Of a stretch of DNA of 64,000 nucleotides, positions 38,501 to 53,500 are shown piece after piece. Source of the DNA: Meandrina meandrites. Its lineage: Eukaryota > Cnidaria > Anthozoa > Scleractinia > Meandrinidae. The notes under the pieces were generated by a model that made no database searches, had not been told where the DNA came from, and saw only the letters and a list, made by a program, of their open reading frames with translations. The translations under genes were made by a program, and so were the position numbers. The stretch is from positions 25,285,937-25,349,936 of the forward strand of contig OY855905.1 in assembly GCA_963693305.1 (NCBI GenBank), in the 5' to 3' direction. How positions within the stretch are numbered: position 1 is the first letter of the stretch; each line of letters opens with the position of its first letter.

Positions 38501-41500
38501 TTCCCAAAAGTGGGACTTGTTCTAATATCAACTTGCTAATGCTTTCAAAAAGTCGAGGTTCTCGTCCACAAATAACTGAAGGAAAATGTGCGGACAATCG
38601 TTAAGCCAATGATACACCGTTCAACATTTGTTGAGCAACAAATGTTGTAGCCCCTGTTCAACAAATGTTGACAGTGTATCATGTGATGTTGAACGTTGAA
38701 ATCTGCCGTTCTAGATTTTGAAAGTTGTTGAACGTGGTTGAACGAACATAGAACTTGGCTCTATTCCGTTCAACAAATTGCCGGTTGTTGAACGGCTTAA
38801 GCCAATCGTTTTTCGAGTTTGGTGTCACGTGGTTTCATGGCAATATCAACATGGTGGTCGAAGAGTTGGAATCAGCTGAGTTCGAATGGAGTTTTGATAA
38901 CACCAGTCAACTGATCAATCTGTACGAGACTTTTCCCTGCCTATGCGATACAAGATCGAAGGATCACAAAATCGTGAGTTGAGAGATAAAGCAGTGGCAG
39001 AGATTGCAGGAAAACTTGGAACAACGAGTGAGCGGTAAATCATTGCTAGCTCAGGTGATAGTTTTTCATGCTGTCTGCTGTCTCCCTGATTTCTCTTCTT
39101 CATTAATTGCAAGTTTCCCTGTCACTTTAAAGAAGAAGGTCTTTGTTTGAAATTTGAGTTGAGAACATGATAGAAATGTTGTTGCTCAACAAAAGTTGAA
39201 CGAGTATTCAACAAGTTGCAACAATGTTCAACATTAGTTGATCAACAAAAGTTGAACGATGTTGAACCGTGTATCATTGGCTTAATATGAAAAAAGAGTT
39301 GCTGCAATTTCACAGAATTGAAAGCAAATTTTATTGCCATTCGGTCATTATAAAATGAATTTTAAAACAGTCTGAACCCGCCATAGATTCAAAAATAGAC
39401 TAAAACATTTCAAACATGAAGGCGTTAATAAATCTAATATAAACTTTGTACCATGTCTTTCCAAAGCACGCCATCTTTGCCAACCATTTGATTGTTGTTA
39501 GGCAACACCCGTAGCGAAACAGCACGCATTTGGATCACTTAATCCAGCAAAAGTCCGAGTTATGTTGGCTCAGTCCAAAGAAGCATAAACCACGAGATTA
39601 TGGACACCTCCATAATGTCATTTATGTAGAGGCTGGCGTATGTAATAAACCTTATCTTAATTACCGTGTGGCTGTTCTGAAGGCTGGAATTCGGAAAATA
39701 TCCGTTCATCGATAATCAGGTTAAACGCCTCGAAATCCGCGGTTTGACCTCGGTCGTACAAAGAAAGCGATGGACATAGGTTCGTTCTCATTACTTCGTA
39801 ACCTTCGAGGAGTAAACTTGAGAGAATTTTCCCGCTTCCATCCCCAATCATTCTGCCTTCACTACTGTCCGTTTTCTCTTGCTTACGAATTGTCCTGTTT
39901 TCAGGCCCGCCTGTGCTAAAGATCCTTCGTTGTAGGTGATTAATTTGTCACTGAATTTTAGACAATAAATAGCCACTCTCGTGGCCAAATTATTCCAACT
40001 TGGTTATCTCACTTTTGTTCGGGGATTTTTTCCGGTAAACAAGTGGCGGCTAGCAATTGTAAGTTCACGCAGGCATCTACATAAATGTTTTTTTCATTTG
40101 AAACAACAGCGACTACACTTTTTTAATAATAACAATTCAAGCTACTTCGATGACCGCTTAAACGGGTAGACAGTGTTTACCGTCAGCTTGAACCCTGCTT
40201 GAATTGAGTTGAAAAGCGTTACCAACGTAAACAAATTCCGCCGTTAATCTTGATATTGATTAAAGCAAACAAAGCCGGACGAAAACGATTCTTGTATTTA
40301 GAACATGTTTTGCTTCTGTTAAGAAAATGAAAAATATTCTATTTTCCGACAAACATTGATCTGGCAGTTAATAAAGAACCCGGTAAAGAAACAAATGTGA
40401 TGGCAATATAAAAATATTACTTGAATTAATAAACCTGATACTCGAATCCCTTGAAACGATGAATTAACAAAATTATGTTAAATATAATTTAACAATGATT
40501 ATGTTAAATAATTTACATATCGGCACAGTGTGACGTGTGGAAAAACATTGATGCATTCCCTGTTTTGTTTTTTTTTCACTTCAGACTACGCGTTACATTT
40601 TCCAGAAAAAGGAAAAAAGGACGTTGTCAAAATCTCGGGCATGCGCAGTCTGTCGGATTTCACGGTGTGTCTGTGGATGAGTTCGAGTGAGACTCAAGGG
40701 AGTCCTCTCAGTTATGCTGTGTCAGGCCAGGATAATGAGCTGCTCATTTTCTTCAACAAATATTTTGAATTGGACATCGGTGGCGAAAGCAGGTTGTGTG
40801 GATATTACTTCACTATACTTTAGTAAGAAAACTTAATCATGGATACAAGCTCCTATATTATTGTAACCTTCCCCTGCCTATCATTTGCTGGACCACTGAC
40901 GTAAATGATGAGAACAATTGGTACAAAAAGATATACTTGCTATAATTCTTTAAATTACTGATAATGTGAATGTTATCGAGATGGCCATTAGTTTTTTTGA
41001 ATGAACCCTAGAATTGCTAAAGTTCCCTGTAAATGGTCAAACATCTGCATTTGGTATCCCGGCTGACATAACTTAGATCGCCAACTGCAGTGATTTATTT
41101 GGCTTGGTGGCCTGACTGACGTTTATATAAAATCGAGATTTATTTTTCATTGATTATTATCCCCATTAGGAAAACAAAAATATTAGCTAACGACGGCGTG
41201 TGGCACCACATCTGTGTATCAAGGGTGAGAAAGTCGGGAACATGGAAATTCTACAAAGACGGCTACGTAAACGAGCAAGGTAAAAATTTCAAGGAAGGTC
41301 ACACGATAAGAGGAGGTGGTACTTTGGTGCTGGGACAAGAGCAAGACTCGGTTGGTGGTGGCTTTGACACCTCTCAATCCTTCAAAGGAATGTTATCAAA
41401 TGTCAACATATGGGATCACGTGGTGACTCCTTTTCAAATCGAAGAAATGTCATCATCTTGTCTACTGCACGAAGGAAATGAAGGAAAAGTATACAAATGG

Positions 41501-44500
41501 ATCGACTTCCTCCGCCAAGGAGGTGTAAGTTTCCTTAAGCCATCTCCATGTGAGCCATTGGGAACAGGTAGGTCGCAGCTTTAAAACATACATTCTTGAT
41601 AAACCTGCACAATAAAGGGCAACTCGTAGAATGTAAGCACAGTAGTTACTGAAAGATTACCGTGCGAGACGCCTCACCTTTCCTTTTTATAACTTGAATA
41701 CGGTATGTCCCAATTATTTCCGGTTTTGAGATCCAGCAATGTAAAATATATAAGGTTAAGTTGGGAAAATGGAAAATATGAAAAGGTACAACATACGTGC
41801 AACATTTGTCAGAATAAGGCGTTGTTGGCTTGTGAGTGACTACAAAGGGGACCTAGTGATATAGACATAGTGAATGTGACTCAATCCCTAAGTGTCAATT
41901 AAATTACTTGATTTTAACACACTCTTTGATGTGAACTTTTGTTGCTTCCAAAGCAAAATAATGACCTCCCGTTAACATACATACAGGGAGTGAAATCTCG
42001 AAATATCCTTAAAATTATTATTAAAAAACCCGTGTGTTAAACGCAGTTTGCATAAAAGTGAGTGTTCTGTTCTTTTCGTCTTCACACTTAGACTACGCGT
42101 TCCATTTTCCTGATAAAGGAGTCACTGACGCCGTTAAACTATCAAACATGCGCAGCACCTTGACGAAGTTCACGGTGTGTTTTTGGATGACTTCAAGTAA
42201 CAGTCGAGGGACCCCTGTCAGTTACGCTGTATCAAACCAACATAATGAGATTATAATCGAGTACAACAGAAATTTTATGTTTACAATCGGTGACGTAACC
42301 AGGTAAGTTAATATTATAAAGCCTGGGCCAAACGATGACGAGAGTTGATGAGAGTTCAAGCTATCGTTCTCGTTTGGTCTGAAGCTCTCATGCACTCTCA
42401 TCGTCTCTCGTGCGCTATCATCGACTTTGAACGTGCTCAAATTTATCATGAGAGTCGATAAGAGTTCTTACTCGTTTGTAACCAGGACTTAATACGTAGC
42501 CTCTAGATGTGCTAATTTCTTCGACTGTAAGTTTCGTGGGGAAGAACACACACAAAAAAAAACAAGAGAGCGCGAGCGCGATATACGAGAGCTCCAGAAG
42601 AAAAATGAAAGAAAGACGCCTGCGCGACTCATAGTCTAGGAGTGGCAGAAAATCGCAAAACGAGTTGCGCAAGTCGCACATTGTTCTTGCATTGATCCGT
42701 TATGGTATGGGGCTCAACTGGCGTATAGGTAGTTTAGGCGGCGTACGGACAATCAAGTAACAACCAAACTAGTTTCAGCTAGTTCATTTTGGGTTCACTT
42801 AAAAATATTCATAGATATGAGGATCCGCTCTCGCGCTAAGTGTTTAGCTGGGCAACGACTCGGAAATCGCAGCGACGCAGCAACTGTAATCTGTACATCG
42901 TCGAAATTGAATTCTTGCTTATTTTACGCCCGATGTTGCGCCAATAAAGAGTTCTTTTGTGCTTTTGGCGTGTTTTTTACTTTGAGATCACATGATCATG
43001 ACGTAAAGCACTTAGAAAATAATGCAATAGGTACTCCGAAATTCTCCGAATGTACCTTATAAAAATAATAGAAACGTTACAATTACGGGAGTGCCCCTAA
43101 CATAAACTGCTGCAATTGGCTGCCCAAGTTGTTGCATTATTAGCGGAGCGCTAGCACGCGAACAGCGCCAGCGGGGCACCACGGGTAAGGAATTTGGTGA
43201 ACCCATGAAGCCGAAAACGTTTACATAAAATCGAGAACGAAAACTTCTGAGCGTACGAGCGGGCGTCCGCCTGTATGTAATCTGATGGAGTGGGAGAGAA
43301 GTCACAGGGCAATTGCCGCCTAGGTTAACATTAAGGTAAACGTCGGATTACATCTTTGATATTGAACTTCATTATTATACTCAATTGACAGCTTTTAAAA
43401 CAAGGTATCCATTGTCCAGTGTAGCATGACCATATCGCGGGCTAAGGTGTAAAGCACATCGAGGTCACCATTTTTTTATAATTTGATCACTGGTGATGGT
43501 AATGGTATTTCAGTTGATCGCGGGCTCAAATCCTAGTTTTAGCCAGAAAATTTTATGATGGCTTAAATTAAGGATAAAGTAAATAGCCAGGGAGCTACGC
43601 CTTTAGGGTTGGCTAAATCGATTTAATATTTATAATAGTGAAACATCAGTAACAGCCAACGACGGCGTATGGCATCACATTTGTGTATCGTGGGAAAGCT
43701 CGACGGGATTATGGATATTATACAAAGATGGTGAAGAGAAGAAGAAAGGCGAGGATTTCAGGACAGGTTACACGATAAGGAAAGATGGTACTTTAGTGCT
43801 CGGACAAGAGCAAGACTCGGTCGGTGGTGGCTTTGAGACCGTTCAATCCTTCCAAGGAATGTTATCAAATGTTAACATATGGGATCAGTTTTTAAGTGGT
43901 ACAAAAATCAAGGAGATGTCAAAATCGTGCCTGTCGGATGGAGAGAACGACGGCAATGTCTACAAATGGCGTGATTTTCTCCGCAAAGGAGGTGTAAAGC
44001 TTGTTAAGCCGACTCCCTGTAAACCGTTCAAGACTTTGGGTAGGTGATAGCTTAAGGTGGCTCGACTGGGTTTTTTAGGGGCAACACCGCTCAAGTTTGA
44101 GAACTAACCAGACTGTCATTAACAATGCCATCGAAAAACGATCACCACAGCTGAATTAGGTAAAGATGAAAATTTGTTATGACCAGTGTTATTTTGACAT
44201 CGGAGTTGTCATAGCAACGTAATGACGTCATTACGTTTATCAATTTCGTTCGTATTGCTCGGCAACAGGAGATTTTTTCGGAAATCGTTCAAGGGAGCAT
44301 GTACCTCCTATACCTGCCTCAATGTTGGCAAAGTTTGAACAAATTCTGTGAGAGCGTTATCGAAATTTTTGGGGATGAAGTTTCGAGGGTTATAAATACA
44401 GCAAAAAACATACTATTGAGATAATAGGGTAATATCTGAAGAAAACCTCGCGCTTTGGGGATGCAGTTTCATCTCATAGTAGTTTGATGCCATTTAAAAT

Positions 44501-47500
44501 TGTGTATACAAAATTATGGGGATCGCCACGACCGATTGCGAAAAAAACGGATTTGATGAGCGTGCATTCAGGTGCTCTTGTTGCCACTTTTGTAAATAAT
44601 TTGGTCTACACCTACAAATGTGATAATTATTTGGAAACCACTCGATGAATTTTTTTAAAAACTTGTCAATCTCGAGGTTTGTCATCAGTTTATATGGCCT
44701 GCAAGTTTCAAGGTCATTGAAAACATTTAAGACAATAAAATCGGGGCTCCAATGTACTACTTTTCTCTCGCAGATTTTGTGTTTACAAGTGAGTGTCCTC
44801 ATTATTCACGTGTATTGTTTTTTACTTTCATGTCCACGTGCACAACTCAGCAAAAAATTCATTTGCATTAAACAGAACGCTCAATTGCTTTCTAAAAATG
44901 TTCGGGAAACATGCTTATATAAATTGAAAACTGTAATAATATTTGTTACGCCATTAGACTGTAATACAGCAATGCCGAGGGTCTCTTTCTCCAGGAAACG
45001 AAAAGCTATTTTTGTGTAGAACAACAGATCAGGAAAAAAGTCTAAACTCACTGATAAAATGCAAATGAATTTTTTGCTGAGTTGTGCACGTGAAAATGAA
45101 AGTTGAATACAATGCCGTGAATAATGAGGACACTCACTTGTAAACACAAAATCTGGGAGAAAAAAGTAGTATATTGGAGCCCCGATTTTATTGCCTTGCG
45201 TGTTTTCAATGACCTTGAAACTTGCAGGCCATATAAACTGATGACAAACCTCGAGATTGACAAGTTTCTAAAAAAATTCATCGAGCGGTTTCCAAATAAT
45301 TATCACATTTGTAGGTTTAGACCAAATTATTTGCAAAAGTGGCAACAAGAGCACCTGAATGCACGCTCATCAAATCCGTTTTTTTCGCAATCGGTCGTGG
45401 CGATCCCCATAATTTTGTATACACAATTTTAAATGGCATCAAACTACTATGAGATGAAACTGCATTCCCAAAGCGCGTCGTGTTCTTCAGATATTACCCT
45501 ATTATCTCAATAGTATGTTTTTTACTGTATTTATGACCCTCGAAACTTCATCCCCAAAAATTTCGATAACGCTCTCACAGAATTTGTTCAAACTTTGCCA
45601 ACATTGAGGCAGGTATAGGAGGTACATGCTCCCTTGAGGGATTTCCGAAAAAATCTCCTGTTGCCGAGCAATACGAACGAAATTGATAAACGTGATGACG
45701 TCATTGCGTTGCTATGACAACTCCGATGTCAAAATAACACTGGTCATAACAAATTTTCATCTTTACCTAATTCAGCTGTGGTGATCGTTTTTCGATGGCA
45801 TTGTTAATGACAGTCTGGTTAGTTCTCAAACTTGAGCGGTGTTGCCCCTAAAAAACCCAGTCGAGCCACCTTAATACATGATCACTGAAGAACGTCGATC
45901 GTTATTTTTGCTACTCTTGTTGTTGTTGTTAGTTTTCCAGTAGTAATCGTATTATTGCCGGAAAATCTTTAAGTAAACCGTTACAATATTATCTGGTATA
46001 AATTATAGCGCTCATGGCTGATCAGAAAACTGTTCAAAATACACAGAAAGTTATCACACTACTGATCAAATGTAATCAAAGTCGGTTTAGGAAAATAAAG
46101 TTCCTCACAAAGTTGTAGAAGTCAGTATGGGAACACCGTATTTGTGTCCACAAATATGGTGGCCGGAAATCAAGGAAAACACCTGGAATTTTCTTTTGTA
46201 ATTAAACGACATATCACACTCATGAACTAGTAAACATTCACTTAAAACATAGTTAGCAGAGGGAGACGTCTCCCTCTACTAACTATGCCCAAAGTAGCTA
46301 TTATAAACACTCTTCGCGTTCGCTTACAAAACCACTCAGTGAAGTTTGGACACTTCCCATTAATAGAAAAACTCTTTCTCTTTTACTAGTCAGAAGAAAA
46401 TTATAGGGCTTTAGCGAGCCGGACTCGTCAAACTAAAATAATTCAAACTATGGAACAGGTTTTTAGAATAACGAAAACCTGAATTTGATAGTAATATTCA
46501 ACATGTGGTATAACTCAAACTCAATCCTCGTTTAAACACGCATATAGCCATTTTTCTAAGACATAAACTTTCATAGCGTCTGACGTTTTCCTCGCTGTCG
46601 TCAAATATTTCATAAAACTTACTCGATGAGCATCGTGTCGCGTAATTTTACTGCCTTTTTTAAAACACACACTACCGTCAATCATTTACTGTGCAGCAAC
46701 TGCACTGCATATTGTAAACGTTTCGAGAGCGATCCCTGGTTAAAACGTTGTTAAAATATGTGCTTTTTTCTGCCAAACTGCCGCCTTTAACGGATGATAA
46801 AAACAGCGCGAATAATGAATATAAAGAGTAAGATGTGCGAAAAATACAGAATAAAAAATGCATAAATAAGGTGGCAACAACAAGTAAGAATTTAAATACT
46901 AAAAGGAAACTATTTTTATAGAATAAAATATTGCCAAGGCACTGACTTAGCATTGTTATGGCAGTGTGCCACTCGAGCGTTTTTCGCACTCGATAGTCGC
47001 CATTATTATCAATATACGCGGCCAAATTGAAAACCGCCCTCTTGAAAACACGCGCTTTGCGGGCCGCAAATGACTCCCAGCGGGCCGTTATTGCATTAAC
47101 TGCCCTGCAGCTGATTGGTTCTCGGTTCATCATCCGATGAATATCAACCAATCAGGTTACGTTTAATGACGCGGGAAAACCATTCTGGTCCGAACGGCTT
47201 GCGTACAGTAGCGTACAGCAAGTTTTGAAGTAAAAAAAGTCTCGAACAGTTTCTCGCTGAGCGAATAGTGTTCGGAAAGAAAAATCAAAGTCTATTTGTT
47301 ATGAATGGGACAAAATGCAGCTAAAAAATTCGGATTTAGAAGCAAAAGGACAAGGCGAAGATGCAAAGAGAGCAACTTCTTGTTGTCTTACGAGAAACGA
47401 AACATAACAAAGCATCGGTTCACTTCATTTTGTGTTTCTCGGGTCGAGCTTTAAGCTTTGCGGGGATTTTACGCCGAGGCTCAACTGGAAAATGTAAGTT

Positions 47501-50500
47501 CGTAAATTGTTATTATCCATTTATTTTCAGAGACACAGCAGCTCTTTTTAACTACACCGATACAATACATGGGCCTCAGTGCAGCATAGCACAAAATTTT
47601 CAACGCGAAGTACTTGTATTATTGAACATATAAAGCTCATTAAATGTGTTAGTTTATATCTGGATGTTATTTGGCCTTGTATATTGATAATAATGATAAT
47701 AAAATGACTTTTTTTCGGGAATATTGTTTATTTGCTCCCTTGTAGTGTCATTTGCGGCCCTTGCGCTTCGCGCTCGGGCCGCAAATGACACTACGCGGGC
47801 GCAAATAAACAATATTCCCTCAAAAAGTCATTTTATTGTCCTATTGTCAATAACTCTTGCATTATTGAAGTCACTTTGACGTTAATTCATCCATTCATGG
47901 TTTGGTGGGAGACTTTCCATCCTTCGTTACTTTTATTTTCTAATGTGTTATTTTTTTCGCGTTTTTGGGGGGAAACATCTGTTGATTTCGTCACTGCAGG
48001 GAATCCTCTAGACAACAATTGTTTGAAGATGGCTACGTGGGCTGAATTTTGGCGAAGGGAACTCCTGTTGTAAAGTAATATAACGTCTGGTGACGACTCG
48101 AATTTCGTTGTTTCGAAATAATCTTAGGGCCCGTTTGCACGGTACGACTTTCTCTTATGCGACAAGCTTACGACAGGTCATGTCATGACATAAGCGTCTC
48201 GCATGCGTTAATCGTTGGCAAAGTCGTACCATCTAATTTGCCCCTGATGAGTGGTTCGGTTGATGTAAGGTAGACAAGCGAAGTCATAACATATTTCAGA
48301 TGGCGCGACCAACTTGAAGCACATACCGATTAATACCGACTTATTCTTCGAGAATAATTGGTTTTATGGCAGGTTTTTTTTCTTTAAAATGCTGGAGATG
48401 ATAAATGATAGAGGGAGGGGGTAGCCCATTGCTTAAAAAGCTTTGGAGACATGTTGCAGGCTCTCTCGAGGGCTCGCTTCGCTCGACGACTTCGCTCGCG
48501 GAACTCGCGGCCCCCAAGAGAGCCTGCTCGCAGGCTACACTAAAATGCATGTATTTAAAACCGCTAACGAAATGACTGGCGTCAACAACATATTTGCGCT
48601 GTGTACGTATGCAAGGCAAGACTGATGTGGTCACTGTTTATTTTTTACTTTAGATTACGCTTTCCATTTTAAGAACAAAGGAGTCAATGGCTACGTATAC
48701 CTCAAAAGGTCAAGCATGCCAAGCTTGACTTCGTTCACGGTGTGTCTGTGGATGAGTTCGAGTAACAATCAAGGAAGTCCTCTCAGTTATGCTGTATCAA
48801 GTGAGGATAATGAGCTGCTCCTCTATTACAAGGGTGATTTTCAGTTGGTCATCGGTGGCGACACAAGGTAGAGTAAAGGCCGCTTCTAACTGTGCATAAG
48901 CACAAGCATAAGCCAAAGCACAACCCAATGAAAATCAGCCTTAAATGCTTCTTATTCTTTGAAAAATCAATGCTCTTCCAAGGCCATTGCTGTCGATTCC
49001 TCTCCATTGGATGCATAAATCTCTATTTTCATACGGTTAAATTACATGATCAGCTTTTAAAAACACTACAACGATCCTTACGTAAATACTAAAGAAGAAG
49101 ACGAAGTCGTATTGAAACATATACAAGACGCACTAAGCCTATGGCGTCTTGCGTTATTTCCATCCATGTCCCCCATTTTCTGGAACGTACATTGTCAACC
49201 ATGGCAGTCATGGCATAAACCCCTGTAGCGTAAATTACAAGACAAAACGTTTTTTCTACAGAAAAACGTCAATAAAAGCTAACGATGGCGTATGGCACCA
49301 CATCTGCGTATCGTGGGAAAACAGTTTAGGATCATGGAAATTTTACAAAGATGGTGACCTAAAAAAGGATCGCAAGGACTTCAAGAAAGGCTACACGATA
49401 AAAAAAGATGGCGCTTTGGTGCTGGGGCAGGATCAAGATTCGGTCGGTGGTGGTTTTGAGACCGAAGATTCCTTTGAAGGAATGTTATCAAATGTCAACG
49501 TTTGGGATCGCGTGCTTTCTGTTGCAGAAGTCAAAAGTTCAAAATCGTGTCTGCTAGATGAAGGAAATGTATACAGATGGTCCAATTTCCTCCATGAAGG
49601 AGGTACACGGCTGGTTCAACAATCTCCCTGTAAAAGGGTAGGAGTGGGTATGTGGCAATTGATATTTCATAATGATGTAAATACAATCTTATTAACCAGA
49701 CGCGAGGGCCATACTGGGAGAATACCACCCATTACGTTCCCGAGCATGCTTTGTTCACCTTGATAAAAAATTTATTGCACAACTGAAAACGATTTTTTAA
49801 ATATACCAGCGGAAAGCAAAAAAGATTAAAAATGGGATTCTGATCGAAGGCACATTTTGTAAGCTATTTTATTATGCGCGTGATAGTTTGGGACAATACC
49901 AATAAATTTTTGGACCAGCAATGAAGCAATCTGATTGGTTGATTTTAGTTATTTGCCCCCTCACTACTTAAGCTGTGGAATAAAGTACAGTACTTGTCAG
50001 CAATGTTACATATACGGATTTTTTTGTTTTCAAAATTTTTCCTTTGACCTGGTGTCAAAGTTCCAACGAATTATTAACGGACAATTTATTTCTTTAAATA
50101 TCCCTTGAATCGCACGAATGAAAAATAATACATTCAGCAGCTAGTTTTCTTTGTAGCTAAGTTGAGGTAGCCGAATCTAATCGAAATATAAAAGTCGACA
50201 GGCGGATTAAAACCTTTACTGCAAAGTTCAGGAAAAACTCCCAACGTAATGAATAATAATGTCATGGTTCAATTTTACCCCTGCTAAAATTTGGTGTTTT
50301 TGTTTGCTCTGGTGTATGGTTATGTATTATAATAAATATAAAACAAAAGAAAACACCAAAATGTGCCACAACATGCAGTTGTGTTAAACATTGGATGATA
50401 CCGTGAAACAATGAAATCACTTCCTCCGGTAACGAAATACTATACAATTTGACCAGGCAAATGGAAATTCTTAGAAAATATGGCAATATTTGAGTTCTTT

Positions 50501-53500
50501 CATAAGATGATTTTCTTTAAATTGTCTTTCAGAAAATTCCGTTACCTTACAATGTAACAAGGTGCCTTTCTCTCTTTTTTGTTTTAGTGTCATCGCGAAA
50601 AACCGTATCCCGTGCAGGTATAGTAAACGTTTTGTTTCATATTTCAGACACAAATTTAAATCTTGGCATTCGCTTTTGATAATTCTGGTCCTACAAAACG
50701 TGTTTTTAAATCTTTTTAGGTGAGTGCCCAGCGTATGAAAGCGCTTCATGTGCAATAGCATAGTCGAGAAAAACCCTGATACATTTTTCATACCCAAACG
50801 TTATCTACTTACAAATAAGTAAATATGCTTACCATTCTCTATCTCTGATGTGTACACTTGTCTTTTTCCACCTAAAAGGTGACTGGAAGTTTTTGAACGG
50901 CCATTACTACAACTACCGAGGAAAACTAGATGCAAATTCCTGGTTTTCGGCCGAAAGTGTTTGTCGAGAACATGGTGAGACTGTTCATTTAGTTTCAATT
51001 CACAGCCAGAAGGAAAACGACTTCATTAACTCGCTCTCTTCGGGTGAAGAGGAACAATGGATAGGTCTCACTAACCATAACAGTAAAACATTTAAATGGA
51101 TTGATAGGTCAGCTTTTGGAACATTTAAGCATTGGGCAGTCGGAGAACCAAACCAGGCTACAATAGATGAAGACTGCGGAGCAATGAAACCAGGTGGAAC
51201 ATGGATAGACGTAGCTTGTAGAAAGCAAAGACTTGACAGGGAAACCTCATTCGACAGAAGGGCGTTCACATGTAAAACATCCGGTAAGAACATTATGCAA
51301 TTACCGTTTGCAAGAGAAAGGGAAACGCTACAGAAGAACGTCTGCAGATACGGGTGTTTATCGTGCCATACCTTTTACAATAATGCGAATTTCATTAAGA
51401 AAATATACGTCACATTAAGCATGTTGACGTTCTTTATCTACTGGCACTGGTTTAAATTTTGGAATCTCTACTTGATACGCCATTTGAGGTTTATTATTTT
51501 CTCTGTTCTGGTCGCGACTTGCGAAACATGAACGTGGTTTGAAACGTTTTGAGGATTCTTGATTGAAGCAGATTCGGATAAAAAGCTCAAATGTACGATT
51601 ATAAATATTACTTAGCAAAACAAGGGTAGTTAAGAACCTCCATTTTGACGTCAAACGTTTGCGATGACACCACGATCAGTCAGAAAATTTCACGTATTCA
51701 CTAGATGAAGCGTGGCGTGCTAAGTTATGTTCTATTAAAACCCTCAATTACCCGTCATTGGACAACTGCAAGAAGCTAGTGTAGATCGGGCAGCACATTC
51801 CAAACTGTCCACGTGCACTGAAATAAATCCTCTACGCTAGTTGGGTTTTCCAAGGTAAGTATTTATCACTAATTCAAACCAAGTTGGCCACTGTACGCGA
51901 CCTGAGCACTCTTACATAGAACACGTCAGTGGAACAAATTAATTGCTGAAGCTGCTGAACTTCACAGGCTTAAAGGTTCAAAACGTAACCTCATCCACAA
52001 GTTAGAAACAAACGCAAATTGATATACGCTACGTGATATAACTACCATTTTTTCATGCATAAATTATACATGTTTAATTTATCATTACATTTGCATTGTA
52101 GGAAACACAGTGAGTTATGGACCCTCTCCGTCATTAAGAAAAGTAGGTATTGTATTATTAAAAAGGCAAAAAAACGTTTAGATAATCTTAAAAATGAACC
52201 TTGATTGTCTTGATAAATAGATAAATTACTAATTGATTAGCACTAAAATCAAGACAAAGATATGTATAATTATGCATGCTTTCAGTTCCTTTGTTCATTT
52301 ATTTTTTTTTAATCTGTATGTTTCTTTGCTCATTCACCCCTTCACATTTGAAGGCAAGAATATCAACAGCCAAGCTAACGAACTTTATTTTTGTTTTATG
52401 AACTAGGTAAAAGAAGTTCACCAACCTGCAATGTCGGTTGTTGACCTTTCCTCGGGTGGCCAATCCATTAAAGTCAGCTTTTTTACTGGTCTCCGCCGTA
52501 TCGCTCCAAATGGCAAGTTTACTTCCACAGCTGACAAAGTGAAGTATGGCGCCCTCTTAAAATTCGGTGGTTATGTATTCATGACAGCAGATCAGCTAGG
52601 TCCTTTGCATTTCAAACGGCGCCGTGATGTGCCTAACGACATCTCTGGTGTAGAAAATGATCAAGACAATGATCTGATTGGAGTAGCTGATCTGGATGGA
52701 GTCGTTGACAAAATTGAAATTCCTCATTATACAGCAATGAGCACAATGGGTTCAAAGGCTGGCTTTTCTATTGAATTCTGGATAAGGCCACGGCGTATGC
52801 CTGTCGATACAACCCCAATGGGTTTGTTTGACAAATCATCTATATCATCTGGGTCCATCCGTTTAGACTTGAATATAGATGGCTCTCTCACATTCCACGC
52901 AAATCAACATAGGGAAAATCGATTTTCTTACACAACAAACATAAAGGACGACACCCACAAAGTTAAAGCTTTTAAATTTCACCACATAGCGGTTACCGGG
53001 AGAGTTGGTAGCTCGCTAATGATAACAGTGAATGGAGAAATTGTTTGTCAGAAGAACAGTTGGTTTGGTGTTACCGTTCTACCTGCTTCAAGTGAGGGTA
53101 CACTGGTATTTGGAGACTCAAGTGGGCGGAAAAGGTTCAATGGCCAAATAAGCAATATCCAACTTTTTAATACAGAACGAACAAAAAAACAAATCGATGG
53201 AGGCATTAAAAATCCGGATACAGCAGCTGCTAGTAGTGTTGGTTTCTGGTCCCTGAGACAATCAGACGCAATTAACGTGGTGAATTACGTTATTTCAAGC
53301 TCACAAGCCGTTTCCCAAATAAAGGTTCTGGAGGAATATGACCCCCCGCTAACTGGCTTCCCCATAGAAACAATTGTTCGAGACAAAAACATTTACACAT
53401 TTCGTTTGACAAAAGAAGGCCATGTCATAGTGAAAAGTTTTAAACTTAGCTCCGATGAAAGAAAACTTGTACCCATTCCGGGAAATCAAAAAGTCATCAC

